DNA from: JBBREP01 sp036501845
Lineage (GTDB): Bacteria; Actinomycetota; Acidimicrobiia; IMCC26256; PALSA-610
Reading direction: 5' to 3'
Length of the DNA: 35,673 nucleotides
NCBI GenBank assembly: GCA_036501845.1
Contig: DASXZO010000027.1
Coordinates: 1 to 35,673 of the forward strand
Under the pieces are notes generated by a model. That model made no database searches and was not told the origin of the DNA. It worked only from the letters and a program-made list of their open reading frames with translations. Each line of letters begins with the position of its first letter. The stretch's first letter is position 1. The position numbers and the translations under genes were made by a program. Positions 30,247-35,673 of the stretch are shown in pieces.

Positions 30247-31575
30247 TCACGCTTCCATGTAGTAGTCGAGGCCGAGGTGCGTGAGCGGCTCTTCGCCGAT
30301 CATCCAGCGCAGCGTGTTCTTGAGCTTCGTTTGCTGGATGAACAAGTCGTGCTCGGGATACAGGCCCGGCGCGAACTGCGGCGACTTGAAGTAGAAGCTC
30401 AACCACTCCTGGATCCCGCCGAGACCGGCGCGCTTGGCGAGGTCGCAGAGCAGCACGAGGTCGAGCGCGAGTGGCGCGGCGAGGATCGAGTCGCGGCACA
30501 GGAAGTCGATCTTCATCTGCATCGGATAGTCGAGCCATCCGACGATGTCGATGTTGTCCCACCCCTCTTTGTTGTCGCCGCGAGGCGGGTAATAGTTGAT
30601 CCGCACCTTGTGGTACAGGTCGCCGTAGAGCTCCGGGTACTTGTCGGGCTGCAGGATGTGCTCGAGCACGCCGAGCTTCGACTCTTCCTTGGTCTTGAAG
30701 CTCTCCGGATCGTCGAGCACCTCGCCATCGCGGTTGCCGAGGATGTTCGTGGAGTACCAGCCCTTCACGCCGAGCATGCGGGCCTTGAACATCGGTGCGA
30801 GCACCGTCTTCAGCAACGTCTGGCCGGTCTTGAAGTCCTTGCCGCAGATCGGGATGCCGTGCTCGGTGGCGTAGGTGCGCAGCGCCGGCGTGTCGACGGT
30901 GAGGTTCGGCGCGCCGTTCGCGAACGGGATGCCTTCCTGCAGCGCGGCGTAGGCGTAGAGCATCGAGGGCGCGATCTCGTGGTCGTCGCGGTCGATGGCC
31001 TTCTCGAACGAGTCGAGGTCGGCGTGCGCCGGACCGGGTTCCAGGAAGATCTCAGTGGAGCCGCACCAGATCATCACGATGCGATCCACCTTGTGCTCGT
31101 CGCGGAAGCGGCCGATGTCCTCGCGGATCCCCTCGAGCATCGCCCGCTTCTTGGTGCGGTCCTTCACGTTCGGACCGTCGAGGCGCTTCACGTACTCGGG
31201 ATCGAACGCGGCCGGCATGGGCCGCACCGAGCGCAGCACGTCGGCGACGGGCTCGAGGTGGCGACCCGGTTCGAGCACGCCGGCGCGCACGGCGGCCGTG
31301 TAGGCGTCGTCGGGGAACGGGTCCCACGCGCCGAACACGAGGTCGTCGAGGGTGGCGAGCGGCACCGCGTCGCGGATCAGCGGCGCGCGGTCGTCGGTGC
31401 GCTTTCCGAGCCGGATCGTGCCCATCTGCGTGAGCGAGCCGATTGGCTGGGACATGCCGCGTCGGGTGAGCTCGACACCGGCCATCAGCGTGCTCGCGAC
31501 CGCGCCGAGCCCGACGGTGAGGACGCCGAGGCGGCCTTGGGCCGGCGCAACGGACGGGGTCTGGGGAGTCGCCAT
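30247..31575 (-). CDS. ino1: Inositol-3-phosphate synthase
   Basis: The enzyme converts glucose 6-phosphate to inositol 3-phosphate with NAD, feeding phosphatidylinositol and mycothiol synthesis in actinobacteria. The 442-residue protein has the NAD-binding GLGAVASTLMAG near the start, then WDPFPDDAY, GKDFKTGQTLLKTVLAP (about 240-256), the STNILGNRDGEVL segment, and DSILAAPLALDLVLL (about 368-382), all typical of the bacterial and eukaryotic family. ATG 31575 has GAGGTAGGA upstream. It is divergent from the DUF5318 gene across 217 bp. Confidence 0.95.
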   Translation of the reverse strand: MATPQTPSVAPAQGRLGVLTVGLGAVASTLMAGVELTRRGMSQPIGSLTQMGTIRLGKRTDDRAPLIRDAVPLATLDDLVFGAWDPFPDDAYTAAVRAGVLEPGRHLEPVADVLRSVRPMPAAFDPEYVKRLDGPNVKDRTKKRAMLEGIREDIGRFRDEHKVDRIVMIWCGSTEIFLEPGPAHADLDSFEKAIDRDDHEIAPSMLYAYAALQEGIPFANGAPNLTVDTPALRTYATEHGIPICGKDFKTGQTLLKTVLAPMFKARMLGVKGWYSTNILGNRDGEVLDDPESFKTKEESKLGVLEHILQPDKYPELYGDLYHKVRINYYPPRGDNKEGWDNIDIVGWLDYPMQMKIDFLCRDSILAAPLALDLVLLCDLAKRAGLGGIQEWLSFYFKSPQFAPGLYPEHDLFIQQTKLKNTLRWMIGEEPLTHLGLDYYMEA

Positions 31576-31761
31576 GTCCTACCTCTTGTTCGCTTCGCTC
31601 ACGGGGCCGGTGGGCCTTCCCTCGCTCCGGGCTCGCTGACCGAAGTGCTCGGTGCTCAGTCGCTCGGCTGGGACGCACCGTATCGGTTGCCCGGCCCGTT
31701 TTGCGGTCCCGCGACCAGCGGCGATACGGGCCGGATATGGGCGGGCCCGAGCCGCGAGGTG

Positions 31762-31784
31762 GCCCTTTGAAGGGCTCCTAGAAT
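31762..31784 (+). promoter_or_regulatory. Inverted repeat plus -10 upstream of DUF5318 gene
   Basis: GCCCTT-TG-AAGGGC (31762-31775) is a perfect 6-bp inverted repeat, followed after three bases by TAGAAT (31779-31784), a good -10 match 8 nt before GTG 31793. The repeat occupies the spacer region, where a repressor could block polymerase. The 217-bp region upstream of ino1 shows no other clear signal. Confidence 0.4.
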
Positions 31785-31792
31785 CTGAGGCC

Positions 31793-32158
31793 GTGCGGCG
31801 CGAGATCGATTACTCGCTCGCCCGTCGCGCCGTGCTCCGTGATTACGAGCGCGGCGCGCTCGCGAGACCGGACGTGTGTGATGCACACCCCGAGCTCCTG
31901 CGCGCGGCCCGCAATCTCGGCACGGACTGCGACGCGGTGTGCCCGATCTGTGGTGCCGACGAGACCTTGCGGCGGGTGTCGTACGTGTACGGCGACGGGG
32001 CGAAGTCGCCGAACGGCCGGGTGGCCAACCCCGAGGAACTACGCAAGCTCGGCCGCCGCTACGACGAGCTGCGTTGCTACGACGTCGAGGTCTGCCTCGA
32101 GTGCTCCTGGAACTACATGGTCCGCACCTACTTCGTGGGGAGACGTCTCACTGGGTGA
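31793..32158 (+). CDS. DUF5318 family zinc-ribbon-like protein
   Basis: The 121-residue protein matches DUF5318 by its pattern: REIDYSLARRAVLRDYERG, then DVCDAHPELLRAARN, CPICG, VSYVYGDGAKSPNGRV, and EVCLECSWNYMVRTYFVG. The CxxC pairs in CPIC and CLEC probably bind zinc. Function is unknown; the family is found in actinobacteria in this neighbourhood (Rv0049 lies near the rpsF cluster in Mycobacterium). GTG 31793 fits the conserved N-terminus. No Shine-Dalgarno at proper spacing is visible, and a nearby TAGAAT suggests a short or absent leader. Confidence 0.85.
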   Translation: MRREIDYSLARRAVLRDYERGALARPDVCDAHPELLRAARNLGTDCDAVCPICGADETLRRVSYVYGDGAKSPNGRVANPEELRKLGRRYDELRCYDVEVCLECSWNYMVRTYFVGRRLTG

Positions 32159-32256
32159 GAGTTGACTCAGTCGGGTATGGACGTGTGACCTGGACATAGG
32201 TACGTTTTCCACTGATGCCGGGAGCCACGGGGCCCTGGACGTCGAAGGAGCAGGCG

Positions 32257-33177
32257 ATGACCACGACGGAATCGTCCATCAGGCGCGGGTCCATGACCGC
32301 CCCCGCCGTTTCCGCCCGCAAGGGCGATGCCGCGCCACTGGTGATGGTGACGGCGTACGACGCACCATCGGCCCGAGTGGTCGACGCGGCCGGCGCCGAC
32401 ATGATCCTGGTCGGCGACTCGGTGGCCATGGTCGTGCTCGGTTACGACGACACGATGCAGGTGACCACCGACGACATGGCCCACCACGTGGCCGCGGTGG
32501 CGCGCACCAAGCCGTCGGCGCTGATCGTGGCCGACATGCCGTGGATGAGCTACCACCTCGATCGCGCCGACGCGGTCCGTAACGCCGCCGCGCTCGTGCG
32601 TGCGGGCGCGGGCGCGGTGAAGCTCGAGGGTGGTCGCAAGCGCCTCGACGTGGTGCAGGCGATCCTCGATGCCGAGGTGCCGGTGATGGGCCATATCGGG
32701 CTCACCCCACAGTCGGTGCTGGCGCTCGGCGGTTTCAAGGTGCAGGGCAAGGAGCTCGACGCCGCGCACACGATCGTGGAGGACGCGGTGGCGCTCGCCG
32801 AAGCCGGTTGCTTCGCGGTGCTGCTCGAGTGCGTGCCCGACGGGGTGGCGCGCATGGTGACCGACTCGATCGCGGTGCCCACGATCGGTATCGGTGCTGG
32901 TCGCCACGTCGACGGTCAGGTGCTGGTGTACCACGACGTGCTCGGCATGTTGCCGGCCGGGAACAAGACGCCGAAGTTCGTGCGCCGCTACGCCGACCTC
33001 GAGAGTGCGGCGCTGGCCGGCGTGAGCCAGTTCGTCGACGACGTGCGCGGCGGGCGCTTCCCGTCGAGTGCCGAGACGTACCACATGGCCGACGGCATGA
33101 CGAAGGGCCTGGGCCTCTACGGCGCAACCTCCGACGACCGCACCAGCGCCGAGCCCGACACTCCCGCCGCGGTGTGA
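32257..33177 (+). CDS. panB: 3-methyl-2-oxobutanoate hydroxymethyltransferase
   Basis: PanB transfers a one-carbon group from methylene-tetrahydrofolate to alpha-ketoisovalerate, the first step of pantothenate synthesis. The 306-residue protein has MVTAYDAPSARVVDAAGAD, the metal-binding ILVGDSVAMVVLGYD, VADMPWMSY, AVKLEGG, and GHIGLTPQSV, followed by TIGIGAGRHVDGQVLVYHD. Length is a little over the usual 265-280 because of short disordered ends. ATG 32257 is chosen for GAAGGAG at 32244-32250, 6 nt upstream; an in-frame extension to 32215 is less likely. Confidence 0.95.
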   Translation: MTTTESSIRRGSMTAPAVSARKGDAAPLVMVTAYDAPSARVVDAAGADMILVGDSVAMVVLGYDDTMQVTTDDMAHHVAAVARTKPSALIVADMPWMSYHLDRADAVRNAAALVRAGAGAVKLEGGRKRLDVVQAILDAEVPVMGHIGLTPQSVLALGGFKVQGKELDAAHTIVEDAVALAEAGCFAVLLECVPDGVARMVTDSIAVPTIGIGAGRHVDGQVLVYHDVLGMLPAGNKTPKFVRRYADLESAALAGVSQFVDDVRGGRFPSSAETYHMADGMTKGLGLYGATSDDRTSAEPDTPAAV

Positions 33178-33373
33178 ACGGACTCTCCCGAGCGCCTGTC
33201 CCAACCCCCTGTTAGGGTCGCAAGCGATAGGGAGTGTCGAGGACGGCACTGCTAGCTTCACTCGCTTCCGACGGACGCGGGCACGGCGCGCAGTCGTCGC
33301 ACAACATGATTCCTGCCCCACACGGGGCCCGTGACCCAGCGGTCACGGTCCGAAGGAGAGGTTCGGCCTGCAT
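33178..33373 (+). promoter_or_regulatory. rpsF leader with -10 candidate and hairpin
   Basis: TAGGGT (33213-33218) is a possible -10. CCGTGACC-CAGC-GGTCACGG (33329-33348) is a perfect 8-bp hairpin just before the GAAGGAG ribosome site (from about 33352). Some bacteria regulate this operon through S6:S18 binding to an mRNA leader structure; whether this hairpin does so is a guess. The GAAGGAGAG to ATG spacing is long. Confidence 0.45.
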
Positions 33374-33709
33374 ATGCGGCCTTATGAAGTCATGGTCATC
33401 CTCGACGCCGACCTGGAAGAGGAGACCATCCGGGATTCGGTCGAACGCTGGCTCGTATTGATCGAGTCACGCGGTGCCGAGCGCGGCTACATCGATTTCT
33501 GGGGCAAGCGCAGGCTCGCCTACGAGATCAACCATCGGGCCGAGGGCTACTACGTGGTCATGCAGGCCAGGTCGGAACCACCGGCGATGGAAGAGCTGTC
33601 CCGGGTTCTCTCCCTTGCAGACGAAGTCATCCGTCACAAGGTGCTGCGCATCCCCGAGTCGGTCTACGGGCCGCCCGCGGCTGCCTCCGGCGCGGCGACG
33701 GCGGAGTAG
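33374..33709 (+). CDS. rpsF: 30S ribosomal protein S6
   Basis: The 111-residue protein begins MRPYEVMVILDADLEE and continues with IDFWGKRRLAYEINHRAEGYYVVM, the S6 core (quoted in part: GKRRLAYEINHRAEGYY), then LSLADEVIRHKVLRI. S6 forms a pair with S18 on the 16S rRNA platform. The ATG at 33374 is fixed by this N-terminus. The tail after residue 97 is A-rich. The operon continues rpsF-ssb-rpsR-rplI. Confidence 0.97.
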   Translation: MRPYEVMVILDADLEEETIRDSVERWLVLIESRGAERGYIDFWGKRRLAYEINHRAEGYYVVMQARSEPPAMEELSRVLSLADEVIRHKVLRIPESVYGPPAAASGAATAE

Positions 33710-33753
33710 GCGCACCGCGTCGGCGCGCCTCGCACGAACAGGAGAACCACACC

Positions 33754-34239
33754 ATGGCCAACGGCAACAGCGTCACCCTTGTCGGCAATCTCACGCGCGA
33801 CCCCGAGATGCGCTTCACTCCGAGCGGTGCCGGCCAGGCCATCCTCGGCCTCGCCGTCAGCCGCCGCTACCAGGACCGCAACAATGAGTGGCAGGAAGAG
33901 ACCGGCTTCTACAACGTCGTGTGCTGGGGCGACATGGCCGAGAACGCGCAGTCGCTGAAGAAGGGCACGCGCGTGATCGTCGACGGGCGACTTCGCCAGC
34001 GCTCGTGGGAGACCGAGAACGGCGACAAGCGCAGCGTGGTCGAGGTGCAGGCCGACGAGATCGGCCCGAGTCTGCGCTGGGCGCGTGCCGATGTGCAGCG
34101 CAACGAACGCAAGGCGCCGGGCGAGGGCGGATTCAATCGCCAGTCGGCTGGTGTGGCCGCGCCGAGCGGTGGGAGCGGCGGCGGCGGTACGTCCGGTGGA
34201 TCCGGCGGATACGACGAGCTGGGCGAAGAGCCCTTCTAA
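33754..34239 (+). CDS. ssb: Single-stranded DNA-binding protein
   Basis: SSB coats single-stranded DNA and recruits partner proteins through its C-terminal tip. The 161-residue protein has the OB-fold segments SVTLVGNLTRDPEMRFTPSG, EETGFYNVVCWGDMAENA and GTRVIVDGRLRQRSWE. The tail is G/S-rich (about 120-150) and ends with the acidic tip DELGEEPF, matching the partner-binding motif. ATG 33754 has AGGAGAA upstream at a suitable distance. It sits between rpsF and rpsR as in other actinobacteria. Confidence 0.97.
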   Translation: MANGNSVTLVGNLTRDPEMRFTPSGAGQAILGLAVSRRYQDRNNEWQEETGFYNVVCWGDMAENAQSLKKGTRVIVDGRLRQRSWETENGDKRSVVEVQADEIGPSLRWARADVQRNERKAPGEGGFNRQSAGVAAPSGGSGGGGTSGGSGGYDELGEEPF

Positions 34240-34262
34240 CCCGAACCAGAAGGAACGAAATC

Positions 34263-34763
34263 GTGCCGAAGCCGATGCGCAAGAAGCCTGCCGGCGCCGA
34301 GAAGAAGCTGAAGAAGAAGACGTCGATCCTTGTGACCGAGAAGGTCACGTGGGTCGACTACAAGGACGCGAATCTTTTGCGTCGCTTCATGTCCGACCGG
34401 GCCAAGATCCGCGCGCGCCGGGTCACCGGCAACGACCAGCAGCAGCAGGCTGCGGTGGCCAAGGCGATCAAGCTCTCGCGTGAGATGGCGTTGCTCCCCT
34501 ACAGCGTGCGCCAGGTGCAGCAGCGCACGAAGGGTCGCGGCCGCGATCGACGCGACTCCGAACGCGACTCCGAGCTCGGGCCCGATGCCGAGAACGCGCT
34601 GCCCACGGCCGACGACGCCCAGGCGGTCGAGGGCGTCGACGGTGCCGAAACGGCTGGCAACGTGGAAGCCGGCGAGGGCGGCGAGGGCACCGAATCAACG
34701 GGTGACGGCGACGGTGCGGGCGAGGCGCTCGCCGAGGTGAGCCCGGGCGGTGAGGCCGAATGA
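34263..34763 (+). CDS. rpsR: 30S ribosomal protein S18 with long acidic C-terminal extension
   Basis: The S18 core is in residues about 20-90: VDYKDANLLRRFMSDRAKI, then RVTGNDQQQQAAVAKAIKLS and REMALLPYSVRQ. S18 binds the platform with S6. S18 normally ends shortly after this region (about 70-85 residues), but this protein runs to 166, adding a basic patch (GRGRDRRDSERD) and then about 60 acidic, low-complexity residues (GEGGEGTESTGDGDG). The frame is open to an ATGA overlap with rplI, so this is not an obvious frameshift. The start is GTG 34263 after AGAAGGAACG. Function of the tail is unknown. Confidence 0.93.
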   Translation: MPKPMRKKPAGAEKKLKKKTSILVTEKVTWVDYKDANLLRRFMSDRAKIRARRVTGNDQQQQAAVAKAIKLSREMALLPYSVRQVQQRTKGRGRDRRDSERDSELGPDAENALPTADDAQAVEGVDGAETAGNVEAGEGGEGTESTGDGDGAGEALAEVSPGGEAE

Positions 34764-35209
34764 AGGTCGTGCTGCGTGACGATGTCGGCTCGCTCGGCCA
34801 GAAGGGCGACCTCGTCGAGGTGAAGCCGGGCTATGCCCGCAACTACCTCGTGCCGCGCGGGCTGGCGATCGTCGCGAACCGCGGCGTCGTGGCCCAGTCC
34901 GAGGCGATGAAGCGCAATCGATCGGCGCGTGATCGGCGCGAGCGTGAGGCCGCACAGGCGTTGGCGTCGAGCCTCAGTGGCCGCGCGCTCACGATCGTGG
35001 CCCGGGCCGGCGAAGGCGGGAAGCTGTTCGGCTCGGTCGGTGCCGCCGACGTGGCGAGCGCGGTGCACGAACAGCTCGGCGTCGAGATCGACCGCCGCAC
35101 CGTCGGCGGGGTCGACGAGCCGTGGAAGGAGCTGGGCACCTTCGAGGTGACCATCCGCCTCCACGCCGACGTCGTCCCCACCGTCACGGTGAACGTCGTC
35201 GGGGGCTGA
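34760..35209 (+). CDS. rplI: 50S ribosomal protein L9
   Basis: The 149-residue protein begins MKVVLRDDVGSLGQKGDLVEVKPGYARNYL (quoted in part: GQKGDLVEVKPGYARNYL), the L9 N-terminal domain. A connecting helix follows (RNRSARDRREREAAQALAS), and the C-terminal domain has KLFGSVGAADVASAVHEQ. L9 binds near the L1 stalk of the large subunit. The start overlaps the rpsR stop by four bases (ATGA). The 261-bp gap to dnaB follows. Confidence 0.97.
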   Translation: MKVVLRDDVGSLGQKGDLVEVKPGYARNYLVPRGLAIVANRGVVAQSEAMKRNRSARDRREREAAQALASSLSGRALTIVARAGEGGKLFGSVGAADVASAVHEQLGVEIDRRTVGGVDEPWKELGTFEVTIRLHADVVPTVTVNVVGG

Positions 35210-35217
35210 GCCCGACC

Positions 35218-35347
35218 TTTTCCACAGACACCAGGTGAGCCGTCCACAAGCGCGGTGAAGTTGCCGCGCGCCCGCGTTCGGCCTGCTCAGGGGGCTGTCG
35301 CAGCCCCCGTGCACACTGACTGTGGATGAGTACGGCCACTGTCCACA
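35218..35347. promoter_or_regulatory. Cluster of four DnaA-box-like sites upstream of dnaB
   Basis: Sites are TTTTCCACA (35218-35226, fits TTWTNCACA), CCGTCCACA (35240-35248), TCATCCACA on the reverse strand (35321-35329) and CTGTCCACA (35339-35347). All share the TCCACA core and fit the loose actinobacterial YYNTCCACA pattern. They lie in the 261-bp interval between rplI and dnaB. DnaA control of dnaB, or a DnaA-titration site, is possible. Confidence 0.55.
35290..35308 (+). terminator. GC-rich hairpin after rplI
   Basis: GGGGGCTG-TCG-CAGCCCCC is a perfect 8-bp stem with a 3-nt loop, 81 nt after the rplI stop and between the DnaA-box-like pairs. No T tract follows, so it is either a GC-type terminator or a regulatory structure. 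Confidence 0.55.
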
Positions 35348-35470
35348 GCTGCGCGGGCGATGTCCCCAGGCATTTCCCCACGGTATTCGCCGATATCCCC
35401 GCGTCGTCCCCTATCCGCCCACAGGCGACGCGTGACAGCGTGAGCGGGTAGCGGGGAAGGGGTTCGCCGG

Positions 35471-35673
35471 GTGGTTCAGTTAGAGGAAGCGCGCCAACGG
35501 CGCGCTCCAGAAGGCGGGCGAATCCCGCCGCACAACATCGAAGCCGAGGAGTCCCTGCTCGGCGCCATGATGCTCACGCGCGACGCGATCACCGCGGCCA
35601 TCGAAGTGCGCGTCGACGCCCGCGACTTCTACAAGCCCGCGCACACGCACCTCTTCGACGCCGCGATCGCCCT
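35471..35673 (+). CDS. dnaB: Replicative DNA helicase DnaB (partial, 5' end)
   Basis: Only the first 67 codons are present; the gene runs off the window end. The sequence IPPHNIEAEESLLGAMMLTRDAI followed by DFYKPAHTHLFDAAIA (first part quoted to 18: PPHNIEAEESLLGAMM) is the DnaB N-terminal domain. DnaB unwinds DNA at the fork and would be loaded with help from DciA, also in this window. GTG 35471 is the start, with GGGGAAGGGG upstream at about 8 nt. Whether an intein or the full helicase domain follows cannot be seen. Confidence 0.95.
   Translation, partial: MVQLEEARQRRAPEGGRIPPHNIEAEESLLGAMMLTRDAITAAIEVRVDARDFYKPAHTHLFDAAIA

Noticed and set aside
32162..32167. TTGACT as the -35 box of a panB promoter.
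   Set aside because: No acceptable -10 was found at 16-19 nt. One six-base match is not enough.
34263..34763. Frameshift as the cause of the long S18 protein.
   Set aside because: The core, basic patch and tail are in one uninterrupted frame that ends in a neat ATGA overlap with rplI. A sequencing error remains possible but is not needed.
25804..35673. Idea that the cca-ino1-dnaB side was brought next to the parAB side by a rearrangement, since in Mycobacterium these lie on opposite sides of dnaA.
   Set aside because: Streptomyces has the same order from rpmH through parAB, murJ, pcnA and ino1 to rpsF-dnaB as far as I recall, so this looks ancestral and not new.

Overview
The window is a GC-rich actinobacterial chromosome segment around the replication origin. 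Gene content and order match the conserved origin region of Actinomycetota: gyrA-gyrB-dciA-recF-dnaN-dnaA on the minus strand, then rpmH-rnpA-yidD-yidC-jag-rsmG-parA-parB on the plus strand, then cwlM-trxA-trxB, an ECF sigma/anti-sigma pair and murJ, then cca, ino1, and panB-rpsF-ssb-rpsR-rplI-dnaB. DUF3566, DUF5318, DUF6049 and CwlM families, many GTG starts, a tRNA without encoded CCA and Streptomyces/Mycobacterium-type parS and DnaA boxes all point to an actinobacterium. A member of Acidimicrobiia or a neighbouring lineage is my guess, not proven.

Layout. 1-218: tRNA-Ile(GAT) and flanks. 219-10711: replication block on the minus strand, with gyrA interrupted by an intein at the catalytic tyrosine. 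A probable oriC lies between dnaN and dnaA (about 9001-9229). 10712-11079: divergent dnaA/rpmH control region with promoter-like boxes and a 12-bp palindrome. 11080-16566: ribosome/RNase P/membrane insertion genes, then chromosome segregation genes with one parS just before parA. 16617-25754 (minus): CwlM-like protein, thioredoxin system, a two-helix membrane protein, anti-sigma and sigma factor, DegV, MurJ and a DUF6049 exported protein. 25804-29486 (plus): histone-deacetylase-like hydrolase, PilT ATPase and CCA-adding enzyme. 29483-31575 (minus): methyltransferase and inositol-phosphate synthase. 31793-35673 (plus): DUF5318, panB, the S6-SSB-S18-L9 cluster and the start of dnaB.

How the parts work together. 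DnaA, the origin, DciA and DnaB form the initiation and helicase-loading set. DnaN, SSB, RecF and gyrase support elongation and repair, and ParA/ParB/parS segregates the origin. RnpA and the CCA-adding enzyme mature tRNAs. YidC and YidD insert membrane proteins. MurJ, CwlM and the DUF6049 protein belong to cell-envelope synthesis.

The strongest unusual features are the GyrA intein with a decayed LAGLIDADG endonuclease, an S18 protein with a roughly 70-residue acidic tail, a second cluster of DnaA-box-like sites upstream of dnaB, and a CwlM homologue whose amidase active site is gone. I did not find a convincing new multi-gene system, CRISPR array, insertion sequence or prophage.
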